DNA of 43,134 nt from the NCBI GenBank assembly GCA_034004685.1, contig JAVEWG010000032.1, positions 1 through 43,134 of the forward strand, given 5' to 3'. The notes under the pieces were generated by a model. It had not been told where the DNA came from. It did no database searches and saw only the letters and a program-made list of their open reading frames with translations. This DNA is from JAEUNX01 sp034004685. Its GTDB lineage: Bacteria; Pseudomonadota; Gammaproteobacteria; Burkholderiales; Rhodocyclaceae. Positions 16,831 through 27,419 of this stretch are shown piece by piece. Position 1 is the stretch's first letter. The number at the start of each line of letters is the position of its first letter. The position numbers and the translations under genes were made by a program.

Positions 16831-18216
16831 TCAGGGGCTCGGCGGCAGGGTGGTTTCCGCCATGGAGCCGGCCTCGGCCCACAGCAGGGCCTCGATCTGG
16901 AGCTGGTTGATCTCTTCAGAACAGGTATCCAGCGCGGCGCAGGCTGCCTCCAGACCGGTCGTGTCGTTCCGTTCCACTGCTTGAGCAATGATCAGGTAGG
17001 CCGCCAGGGGGCCCTCCTGCTTGAGCAGGGCGGCGCATACTGACTCGGGCAGGTTCACGGGCTGGAGGGCTTGCTCCAGAGGGACCCGCAGCACCACGTC
17101 GATCAGGGAAAAGAGGCCCAGCATGAAAAGCTGCTCCCGCTCCTCCCGGGTGACCCGCCCCTGGCCCAGTAGCTCCATCAGCCGGGCCCGGGTCAGGGCC
17201 ATGCCCATCAGGGTGGAGGCCCCCGGGCTGTTGCGGGCGCTGCCGAACAGGAGTAGCCCCAGCCAGCGCCGCAGGGGCAGCCGGCCCAGCACCAGCAAGG
17301 CGTGCTCGATGGAGGTGATCGGATTGTTGATGCCCCAGGCCGCCGCATTCACGTAGCGCAGCAGCCGGTAAGTCAGGGCCAGGTCCTGCTTGAGCACCTC
17401 GGCGATCTCCCGGGTCTCGGTTTCTTCCCGCAACTGTTTGATGAGCCGGGCCACCCGCAGGGAGTGGGGCGCCAGCCGATTGCCGCTCCAGTCCCCCCGC
17501 TGGGTGACGAAGCCCCCCTGGAAGGCCTCGCAGCCCAACCGGTGGAGGAGCTCGAAGTCCTCCTCGGTGGCCACGTTCCAGGCCAGCCAGCCCTGGGCTG
17601 GATAGTCTTCCATCAACCGGGCGCACAGGGGCCGCAGTTCGCCGGGGGCCCTGCGGGAGGAGTCCAGGGCGAAAAGATCCGCTTCCGGGGCCAGGGCCTG
17701 AAACCAGGGGGTACCGATCCGGTCTTCCAGGGCCACCCGCAGGCCGCCCGCCCGCAGGGTGCGGAGTCGCGCCACCAGTGCCGGGGCGGGAGCCGTTTCC
17801 GGCTGTTCGGCCCGCAGGATCAGCACCCAGCCCCGGCCCGTCAGCCGCTCCAACGCCGGGTTGACCAAAAAGCCGTCCCACACGGGCACATAGGCTGGGC
17901 GTTTGGTCAGGAGGGTGTCGGCCTGGCGTAGCAGGGTGTCCATGAGGAATCCGTCCAGGAAGTCCCGGCCCTGCCGCCCGGGCGCCCGTACCTTGCCCGC
18001 CACCGCCTCCCCCAGGGAAAAAGCCAGGCCCTTGGGTTCCCGCTGCCGTCCCAGGATCTCGGTGTGGGCCAGGAGGGGCGAGTCGTCGGGCGCGGCCGGG
18101 GGGGTGGCGGGGGGCCGCTCGGCAGGGATCTGGTTGGGTGCTGTCCAGGCCTGGGTCGGGGATTCGTTCCTATCCTTGCCGCGAATGAGACGGATCAGGC
18201 GCTTGAGCGAGAGCAT
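16831..18216 (-). CDS. Degenerate EAL plus HDOD domain signalling protein
   Basis: 461 aa, cytoplasmic. After a proline-rich linker (residues 20-60) comes an EAL-like domain (about 85-265) that has lost the catalytic EAL motif (ILRAEQ in its place) but keeps the fold marks GGLRVALED and LGCEAFQGGFV. The C-terminal HDOD domain (about 270-440) shows LRYVNAAAWGINNPITSIEHALLVLG. EAL-HDOD proteins such as the CdgJ/YuxH group act in motility and c-di-GMP signalling without phosphodiesterase activity. The start is the ATG at 18216 (MLSLKRLIRLIRG); a frame open to 18417 adds unlike sequence. It follows the Fic gene by 14 nt. Confidence 0.88.
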   Translation of the reverse strand: MLSLKRLIRLIRGKDRNESPTQAWTAPNQIPAERPPATPPAAPDDSPLLAHTEILGRQREPKGLAFSLGEAVAGKVRAPGRQGRDFLDGFLMDTLLRQADTLLTKRPAYVPVWDGFLVNPALERLTGRGWVLILRAEQPETAPAPALVARLRTLRAGGLRVALEDRIGTPWFQALAPEADLFALDSSRRAPGELRPLCARLMEDYPAQGWLAWNVATEEDFELLHRLGCEAFQGGFVTQRGDWSGNRLAPHSLRVARLIKQLREETETREIAEVLKQDLALTYRLLRYVNAAAWGINNPITSIEHALLVLGRLPLRRWLGLLLFGSARNSPGASTLMGMALTRARLMELLGQGRVTREEREQLFMLGLFSLIDVVLRVPLEQALQPVNLPESVCAALLKQEGPLAAYLIIAQAVERNDTTGLEAACAALDTCSEEINQLQIEALLWAEAGSMAETTLPPSP

Positions 18217-18230
18217 GTGGATTCTTGGAT

Positions 18231-19358
18231 TCAGGGGTAGGGCTGGAAATCGTTGCTGTCCCGGGAGAGGAGGGACATCAGTTTTGGGTGAATGAAGAGT
18301 TTTTCCTTGCCCACGGCCATTTCCCGCAGTACGCCAAGCTGGACCAGCGCCTGCAGGTAGCGGGAGGCTGCCTGGCGTTTGGCGATATGTTTTTCCACCA
18401 GATTGGCGATCCGGCAATAGGGCTGTTCGAAGAATACGTCCACCAACTCCCGGCTGTAGATCTTCGGCAGGCGATCCCGCACATGGCCGGCGGTGTGCTC
18501 CGCCAAGACGCGGATGGCGGCGATTTTGGCGGTGGTCCAGTGGGCGGTTTCCTCCACCGCCTGAAGCATGAAGAGCAGCCAGGGCTCCCAGGATTGAGTG
18601 CGGGTCGTTTCCAGCAGCAGGCGGTAGTAGTCCGCCTTGTGGGCGATGATGTAACGGCTGAGGTACAGGATGGGCAGGGTGAGCAGGTTTTCCTGGATCA
18701 GGTACAGGATGTTGAGAACCCGGCCGGTCCGCCCATTGCCATCGGTGAAGGGGTGGATGGCCTCGAACTGGTAGTGACCCACTGCCATGCGGATGAGGGG
18801 GTCCAGGTCGGTGCGCTCGTGGAGGAAGCGTTCCCAGTTGGCCAGCAGATCCCGCAGCCGGTTTTCGCCTTCCGGTGGGGTGTAAATAATGGCGCCGTTG
18901 CGATCACTGGCGAGCTGGGTGCCTGGCGTGGACCGGATATCCATATCCACGCCCTTGAGGGTGCGGCAGATATCCACCGCGGTGGCGGTGCATAAGGGCC
19001 GTTCTCTCAGGGACTGGTAGCCCCGGTGCAGGGCTGTGCGGTAGCGCAGGGCTTCCTTGGTGGCGGGGTCCACCTGAGTGGTTGTGAACAGATCGGCCTG
19101 GGCGTGCTGGAAGAGCCGATCCGTGGTGGTGACGATGTTTTCGATCTCCGAACTGTCCTTGGCCTCCAGGAGCGGAAGCGTGTTGATCAGCATGGTCTGG
19201 TTAGGGATCAGTTCGGCCGCTTGCTTGAGCTCGGCCAAGGCCGCCCGGGCGGTGATGCACTGCTTGAGCACGACCCGGGTTTCCAGCTCTTCAGCAGGGG
19301 GAAGGGGTGGCAGGCTGTTATAGGGCTGCTGGGGATGCCAGGTTGGGTTGGAATTCAT
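18231..19358 (-). CDS. Fic family protein with C-terminal winged helix
   Basis: 375 aa. Fic enzymes transfer AMP from ATP to a target protein. The active site HPFTDGNGRTGR is intact (H202 is catalytic). An N-terminal inhibitory motif SSEIEN (residues 69-74) matches the S/TxxxE(G/N) rule of class II Fic proteins, so the enzyme should be self-inhibited. The last 90 residues (IYSRELVDVFFEQPYCRIAN, then LQALVQLGVLREM) form a winged-helix DNA-binding domain. Such three-part Fic proteins are thought to bind DNA. An in-frame ATG at 19388 would add ten residues and is preceded by a weak AGG; both starts are possible. Its upstream region carries a repeat array. Confidence 0.9.
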   Translation of the reverse strand: MNSNPTWHPQQPYNSLPPLPPAEELETRVVLKQCITARAALAELKQAAELIPNQTMLINTLPLLEAKDSSEIENIVTTTDRLFQHAQADLFTTTQVDPATKEALRYRTALHRGYQSLRERPLCTATAVDICRTLKGVDMDIRSTPGTQLASDRNGAIIYTPPEGENRLRDLLANWERFLHERTDLDPLIRMAVGHYQFEAIHPFTDGNGRTGRVLNILYLIQENLLTLPILYLSRYIIAHKADYYRLLLETTRTQSWEPWLLFMLQAVEETAHWTTAKIAAIRVLAEHTAGHVRDRLPKIYSRELVDVFFEQPYCRIANLVEKHIAKRQAASRYLQALVQLGVLREMAVGKEKLFIHPKLMSLLSRDSNDFQPYP

Positions 19359-19379
19359 CGTGGTGTCAAAAGGCCATTC

Positions 19380-19527
19380 TGGCGACATGTCTTCAGCCTA
19401 TGTCGCTACCGGCGACAGGTCAAGAGAACGTGTTGTCATTTCATGAAAATGGCGACACGTCATGGTTTCATGTCGTTGGCGACGACTCGTGGCGAAAACG
19501 TGTCGCCATTTTCAAAGTTGTGCGACA
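19380..19527. promoter_or_regulatory. TGTCGC half-site array with 16-bp palindrome upstream of fic
   Basis: Six exact copies of GCGACA or its complement TGTCGC occur in about 150 bp (19382, 19401, 19412, 19452, 19501, 19522), with further one-mismatch copies near 19471-19497. Two of them are the cores of a perfect inverted repeat, GAAAATGGCGACACGT (19445-19460) and ACGTGTCGCCATTTTC (19498-19513), 37 nt apart. The array starts at the Fic start codon region. It is inferred to be an operator, possibly for the Fic protein's own winged helix. Confidence 0.6.
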
Positions 19528-19749
19528 CGAGACCGCCCGGGGGTGGTGCATCGATCCCGGATTCACGCTTGCCGTGAAGTGCGGTCAAGTTTGGCGCCAG
19601 AGGCTGATTGTCTCGCCGACTTGCCCCGGTATCCCATCAAGCCGGTCCGTGGGCACACGGGGGGATCGCCCCTGTTTGATCAACCAGGCCTTACCGTTTG
19701 CAGCCTTTCCGTGCCAGCGGAGGACCGGCGGGCGGGGTTTGCCCCCGGC
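19528..19749. other. Intergenic region downstream of metH
   Basis: No gene or RNA was recognised here. A few GC-rich partial stems occur near 19660-19680 and 19728-19745 (for example CGGGCGGGGTTTGCCCCCG), one of which may help end metH transcription, but no T-tract follows. Confidence 0.3.
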
Positions 19750-23451
<3,702 letters not shown>

Positions 23452-23479
23452 GTTCTTCCTTTTGCTTTGCCGCGCAAAG

Positions 23480-23523
23480 AAAAACGGCGCGGCAAACCGG
23501 TACGGTGGTTTGCGAGCGCCGTT
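23480..23523 (-). terminator. Riboswitch-linked intrinsic terminator of metH
   Basis: On the minus strand AACGGCGC (23523-23516) can pair with GCGCCGTT (23490-23483). An inner stem GCAAACC with GGTTTGC extends the hairpin, and five U follow (23484-23480). The 5' arm shares the GGCGCTC bases needed for the riboswitch pseudoknot, so the terminator and the ligand-bound fold exclude each other. Confidence 0.75.
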
Positions 23524-23579
23524 GTTCGGTTGCCGAGCCTGGCCTGCCCCCATTGGCAGGTCGCAACGCTCCTCGGCAA
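23513..23579 (-). ncRNA. SAH riboswitch upstream of metH
   Basis: The minus strand reads GCCGAGGAGCGTTGCGACC, then a hairpin CTGCC..GGCAG, then CCAGGCTCGGC, and after a short spacer AACGGCGCTC. These are the conserved blocks of the S-adenosylhomocysteine riboswitch: P1 (GCCGAG with CTCGGC), the GAGCG loop and the downstream CGCTC that makes the pseudoknot. Known SAH riboswitches turn on metH, ahcY or metE genes when SAH builds up. Here the downstream terminator would be disrupted by the bound form, giving an ON switch. Confidence 0.88.
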
Positions 23580-23587
23580 GGGGCGGA

Positions 23588-23616
23588 TTTTAAGTAAGTT
23601 TTGCCGCTTCTGCCAA
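23588..23616 (-). promoter_or_regulatory. Predicted promoter of the metH leader
   Basis: TTGGCA (23616-23611) and TTAAAA (23593-23588) are spaced by 17 nt on the minus strand. Transcription would start around 23580, exactly where the riboswitch begins. Confidence 0.55.
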
Positions 23617-23711
23617 ACTTGCCCGCTGGGCACAAAGCAAACGTTTCGTTTGTTCCGTTTATTTCTTATAGTGCGAGTAGTCTTAAGGCAACATGAAAGG
23701 AGTTGGGTGTC

Positions 23712-24170
23712 ATGGAAACCGCTGTTAATCCCGTGCTGGACACCGTGTTGGATCAGCACGACGCAGAGCTGGCCCAAGCTGCCCAGCGTTGCTTGATGGC
23801 GGCTCTGGACCATTCCCGCGCCACCACCATCAAATTGATTGCCGATGGCGAGGCGGTGGTAGAACTCCCCCCCAAGGCGTTGCGTTTGATCGCCGACGTG
23901 CTTGGCATGATGGCGCAGCAGCAACCGATCGTTCTGATGCCCCAGAAAGCGGAGTTTTCCACCCAGGAGGCGGCAGCCTTTCTGAACGTATCACGTCCCT
24001 TCATCGTCAAGCAGATCGAGGCCAGAAAGCTAGCTTGCCGCAAGGTGGGGCGTCATCGCCGTATTTTGTTCGACGACCTGCTGGCTTACCAGAAGGCCTC
24101 CCGCGTGGAAACTGAAGAGGCGCTGCAAGCCTTGGCGGATGAAGCCCAGCAACTGGGGATGGGTTATTAA
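23712..24170 (+). CDS. Excisionase-type HTH antitoxin
   Basis: 152 aa. The C-terminal half has an excisionase/MerR-like helix-turn-helix (FSTQEAAAFLNVSRPFIVKQ, then ACRKVGRHRRILFDDLLAY). The N-terminal part is helical. Proteins of this shape are antitoxins partnered with PIN-domain toxins, which is what follows. The ATG at 23712 has AAAGGAG about 9 nt upstream. It should neutralise the PIN protein and repress its own promoter, which lies between it and the divergent metH riboswitch. The gene ends directly at the toxin start. Confidence 0.82.
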   Translation: METAVNPVLDTVLDQHDAELAQAAQRCLMAALDHSRATTIKLIADGEAVVELPPKALRLIADVLGMMAQQQPIVLMPQKAEFSTQEAAAFLNVSRPFIVKQIEARKLACRKVGRHRRILFDDLLAYQKASRVETEEALQALADEAQQLGMGY

Positions 24171-24752
24171 GTGGCAGGCTCGGCCCGCTACACGGCGATA
24201 CTGGATGCTTGCGTCCTCTATCCGGCCCCCCTGCGGGATGTGCTGCTGAGTCTTGCGCGGGACGGTTTGTTCCATGCACGCTGGTCTTCGCGCATTGAGA
24301 ATGAGTGGATACGCAACTTGCTGCGTCAGCGTCCCGACCTCAACGCCGAGCGGCTTCGTCGTACTTGCGAGCTGATGGCGAAGGCTGTGCCCGATAGCTT
24401 GGTAGATGGCTGGCATACGCTCGAAGCGAGCTTGGAAGGACTGCCCGATCCCGACGATCGGCATGTTTTGGCCGCTGCCATTTGTGGTCACGCCGACGCC
24501 ATTGTCACCTTTAACCTGAGGGATTTTCCCCAGGAAGCCTTGAGCCCCTTCGGCATTGAAGCCCAGCACCCGGACGCCTTTTTGCTCAATCAGTTGGAGC
24601 TTGAACCCCTTCCAGCTCTGAAATCCATCAAGGCCATGCGTGCTCGTTTGAAAAATCCACTGGTGCCCGCACAACATCTGGTGGAAACCCTCGAGAAGCT
24701 GCATCTCCCGCTGACTGCTGCACGCCTGCGGGAGGCAATGGAGCTAATTTAA
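24171..24752 (+). CDS. PIN-domain toxin (VapC-like RNase)
   Basis: 193 aa. PIN domains are metal-dependent RNases. Acidic residues expected at the active site are seen in TAILDACVLYP (first Asp), RIENEW (Glu) and PDPDDRHVLAAAI plus VTFNLRDFP (later Asp). It begins with GTG immediately after the antitoxin's TAA, so translation is coupled and toxin yield is kept low. The C-terminal 50 residues extend past the PIN core. RNA target unknown. It converges with the paraoxonase-like gene at 4 nt. Confidence 0.85.
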   Translation: MAGSARYTAILDACVLYPAPLRDVLLSLARDGLFHARWSSRIENEWIRNLLRQRPDLNAERLRRTCELMAKAVPDSLVDGWHTLEASLEGLPDPDDRHVLAAAICGHADAIVTFNLRDFPQEALSPFGIEAQHPDAFLLNQLELEPLPALKSIKAMRARLKNPLVPAQHLVETLEKLHLPLTAARLREAMELI

Positions 24753-24756
24753 AGGT

Positions 24757-25890
24757 TCATCGCGTTTTGCCGGGCAGGGGGGCCTTGAGTATCCGCCCGC
24801 CGGCAAAAGAGCCCACATAGAGGTGCCGGCCCACCTGCACCGCCACGGTGGAGGCGCCCAGGGGCAGACCCTGGTGGCGCAGCAGGGTCTCGGTGGCGAG
24901 GCTGGCGGGATCCACCGCCACCACCTGGAAGGCAGCCGGGCAGGGCTGGGCGGAGGGTTGGCCGATGCAGGCGGCAAAGTCGGAATCCAGGGGCAGGCTG
25001 GAGACCAGCAGGCGGCCGTCGGGCCCCCAGGAGATGTTGTCCGGGTGGGGCACCGGGGCGGCGCCCAATCCCTTGCCGGAGGCCAGGGCAATCTTGCGGA
25101 TTTCTCCGCCATCGGGGCCGCTGGCCGCCACGAAGATGGTCCGCCCCTGGCGGTCGATCTGCAGGCCGTTGGGCAGGGGGGCATCCGTGCCGGGCACCTC
25201 ATCCACCCCCCGGCCCGGCCGCCAGCGCAGCACCCGGCCGGTGTTTTCACCCCGGCTGGCCTTGGGCAGGTTTTCCAGGAGCATCCCCGGGCCGGTGTTA
25301 TGGCCCATGTCGGTGACCAGCAGGCCGCCGCCAGGCAGGGCCACGACGTCGTTGAGCAGGCGGGTGGGTTCCAGGGCCAGGCAGCCCCGCCAGCTCAGGC
25401 GGGGCGGGGCGCTCTTGTCCGTCAGGCCGCTCACCTCGAAGAACTCCACCGATTCCCGGCTGCCGTGGTTGACCACCAGCAGCTGCCATTTACCGTTCTT
25501 GCGCTGGGAGAGATGGATGCCGTGGGGGGACAGGGTAGCGCCCGCTTCCCCCGGGCAGTGGGGGTCGCCCCAGGGTCCAGGGCCGGTGGTGGGGTGGGGG
25601 TTGGGGTAAAGCCGGGCATGCTGTCCGCTGGTCAGGTCCAGGAAACCCAGGTGGCCGGGATGCCAGTGCATGCCTTCGGCGTCGAACTCGAAGTTGCTCT
25701 CGCTCACCAAGAGGCCCCGGCCACCGGTCACGACTTCCAGGTCTTCCGAGCCGCCAAAGCCGCAGATCGGCTCAAGCTTGCCTACCGCCTGGCAGTCCGG
25801 TGCAGGCGGGGGCGCGGCCCGGCCGGCTGCGGGTGTGAAAATCAGGGCAAGGGCGCTGCCCAGGGCAGCCAGGTGCTTCGGGTTGAGCAT
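24757..25890 (-). CDS. Secreted paraoxonase/SMP-30-like beta-propeller
   Basis: 377 aa with a signal peptide (about residues 1-25, ending in AAGRA). The body is a six-bladed beta-propeller: GSEDLEV at the start, PHGIHLSQ, LLVVNH, SVEFFEV, LLNDVVALPGGGLLVTD and a late PDNISWGPDGRLLVSS blade. The HGI, NH and LND segments are those of the paraoxonase/arylesterase family, where they bind calcium; the DNI blade is shared with SMP-30 lactonases. Hydrolysis of a lactone or ester in the periplasm is inferred. Cysteines near residue 33 and 43 may form a disulfide. Confidence 0.8.
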   Translation of the reverse strand: MLNPKHLAALGSALALIFTPAAGRAAPPPAPDCQAVGKLEPICGFGGSEDLEVVTGGRGLLVSESNFEFDAEGMHWHPGHLGFLDLTSGQHARLYPNPHPTTGPGPWGDPHCPGEAGATLSPHGIHLSQRKNGKWQLLVVNHGSRESVEFFEVSGLTDKSAPPRLSWRGCLALEPTRLLNDVVALPGGGLLVTDMGHNTGPGMLLENLPKASRGENTGRVLRWRPGRGVDEVPGTDAPLPNGLQIDRQGRTIFVAASGPDGGEIRKIALASGKGLGAAPVPHPDNISWGPDGRLLVSSLPLDSDFAACIGQPSAQPCPAAFQVVAVDPASLATETLLRHQGLPLGASTVAVQVGRHLYVGSFAGGRILKAPLPGKTR

Positions 25891-25956
25891 GGCGGGCCTT
25901 TCCGGAAATGGGCGGGCAAGGCGTGCCCGGCGGTGGCTAGCTTACCTTGAAACGAC

Positions 25957-26304
25957 CTAGGCCCCCACCGACGGGGTGGTGCCCGTCATCAGCACTTCAA
26001 TGGCGTTCTGGATGCGGCCGTTGGGCTGGCTTTGCAGCCAGTCGTTGGTGAGCACCACCAGGGGCTGGATGCGCGCCCGGTCCAGGGGCTCGTGGCCCAG
26101 GAGTTCGAAAAGCTCGCTGGCGGCGGCGTGGGCCTCGGAATCGGGCCGGGCGGCCAGCTGGCAAACCATCGCCAGGGCCATCAGGTCGGTGAGGTGGGTT
26201 TCGCAGAACCAGGGCTGACCGATGGCTTCCAGGGCGATCAGGGCCGGCAGTTCGGTGCGGGTGCGCTGCTTGATCCCCAGGGGGAGGAGTTTGCGTTTTT
26301 TCAT
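25957..26304 (-). CDS. Hypothetical protein, 115 aa
   Basis: Not recognised. It begins with a basic MKKRKLLPLGIKQRTRTE, followed by an alpha-helical middle (ALEAIGQPWFCETHLTDLMAL) and a helical end. No signal peptide and no membrane segment. No good ribosome site precedes the ATG at 26304. Composition and codon use look like the host's. It lies beside the left copy of the 85-bp repeat that bounds the Rhs island, so it may be the last original gene before the insertion. Confidence 0.6.
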   Translation of the reverse strand: MKKRKLLPLGIKQRTRTELPALIALEAIGQPWFCETHLTDLMALAMVCQLAARPDSEAHAAASELFELLGHEPLDRARIQPLVVLTNDWLQSQPNGRIQNAIEVLMTGTTPSVGA

Positions 26305-26352
26305 GGAGCGGACAACGGCACGCCGGCGCCATCCTTGAGCCCAGTTCGGGGC

Positions 26353-26466
26353 TTATTCGCCTTCTTCCTCCAGCGCCCCGGTGCGGGCCAGCAGGTCGTC
26401 GGTGACTTCCATGACGAAAGCCGGCTTGTTGCCCGGCGGGACTTCGGCGATGGCGTCTACGAACAG
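26353..26466 (-). pseudogene. 3' fragment of a monooxygenase gene
   Basis: Read on the minus strand this gives LFVDAIAEVPPGNKPAFVME, then VTDDLLARTGALEEEGE and a stop. It matches the C-terminal end of the antibiotic biosynthesis monooxygenase gene at 36929-37273, except for the last residues. The upstream part of the gene is absent. It looks like the original 3' end, separated from its gene by the Rhs island. Confidence 0.7.
26382..26466 (+). repeat. 85-bp direct repeat, left copy
   Basis: Identical over 85 bp to 36958-37042 in the same orientation, 10.6 kb apart. It flanks the whole Rhs island and lies inside the monooxygenase 3' end. Confidence 0.9.
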
Positions 26467-26736
26467 GGCTCTACTCTAGGCGCACAGGGGGGCGAGCGGG
26501 ATCTCCGAATCCAGATTCAACAGGCCCCGGCACGCCCACGCCGACCATATTGTTCCAATCCACAGGCTGGCGAGCCCATTGAACGGCATTCGATATCCCT
26601 GGCCAATTGATCGGCAGTAGGGAACCACCCGGCCCAAGCCGATTTCAATGCAATGAAAATTACATATGCCAATGTATTGACACTGCAAATATCGCAGCCT
26701 TAAGGTCGAGTCTGTAAACGCACCGTGGCAATCCAT
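26467..26736. other. Left border of Rhs island with probable promoter
   Basis: No gene is supported in this AT-richer stretch. A perfect -35 box TTGACA at 26677-26682 is followed after 17 nt by TTAAGG at 26700-26705, a poor -10. It would drive the rightward secreted protein and Rhs genes. Confidence 0.4.
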
Positions 26737-27381
26737 ATGGAATATGCTATGGGCATTTTAAGGGGTTGGAAATCAGTCTGCTTAACAGGCTTGCTGGCCG
26801 CAACTTTCGGCCAAGCCACGGCTTCTCCATCCCCTGAGCATCCCCCCGGCTGCGCCATAGACACTTGCGGTCTTCGCCAATCCACTGGATATGAGCACCT
26901 GATCATCGGCCCGCTCGCAGGCATTGCCACAAACGAAGAAATGAGCCGGCTTTTCCAGTGGGCCAAACCCCGCATCTGGCGGGATTTCCAGGAAGACGAG
27001 GCAGACTACCTGCGCCGGAACCGGCTCTTCATCCTGCCTGCTGACGAGGCCGGCACCCCCGTCATGGTGCATATGAGCCATGAAGAATTTCGCCGCGTGA
27101 GCTTCGAACCCGGTGATCTGGTCCGCTACATCCCCCATATCCGGGGTGCCCATCCTGGCGTTGACGAATCCCTCTACAGCGACCTGGCCGGCTGCATTGC
27201 CGTGTTGTGTCGCGCATCCGACCAAGCCTGCATCAGCCGGTACCGAACGGGCGTATTTCGTCGAACCGATGGAATCCAGATCGATTTCAAAACCGGCCGA
27301 CCTCAACCCGGCGGGGTGGTCATCGACCCGGTATCCCTCCTTCCCAGTTCCGATGGCGGCGGGCAAGCCCAGAGCCGTTGA
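26737..27381 (+). CDS. Secreted protein upstream of Rhs, unknown
   Basis: 214 aa, not recognised. It has a signal peptide (GILRGWKSVCLTGLLAATFG, cut near QATA). The mature part starts with a cysteine pair (CAIDTCG), holds charged helices (FQEDEADYLRRNR) and a second cysteine pair (CIAVLCRASDQAC), so disulfides in the periplasm are likely. Three in-frame starts exist (GTG 26725, ATG 26737, ATG 26749); none has a strong ribosome site. It is 38 nt upstream of the exported Rhs protein and is probably cotranscribed, so it may be an accessory factor, chaperone or adaptor. That role is inference from position only. Confidence 0.65.
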   Translation: MEYAMGILRGWKSVCLTGLLAATFGQATASPSPEHPPGCAIDTCGLRQSTGYEHLIIGPLAGIATNEEMSRLFQWAKPRIWRDFQEDEADYLRRNRLFILPADEAGTPVMVHMSHEEFRRVSFEPGDLVRYIPHIRGAHPGVDESLYSDLAGCIAVLCRASDQACISRYRTGVFRRTDGIQIDFKTGRPQPGGVVIDPVSLLPSSDGGGQAQSR

Positions 27382-27419
27382 ACGCTTGCGCAACTCATCA
27401 AAAAATCAGGGAGCACCCC

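Noticed and set aside
23452..23640. Cobalamin riboswitch for metH
   Set aside because: No B12-box is seen; the conserved blocks match the SAH riboswitch instead.
26476..26736. 86-aa frame on the minus strand
   Set aside because: No ribosome site, domain or sensible composition; it lies over the promoter region of the Rhs operon.
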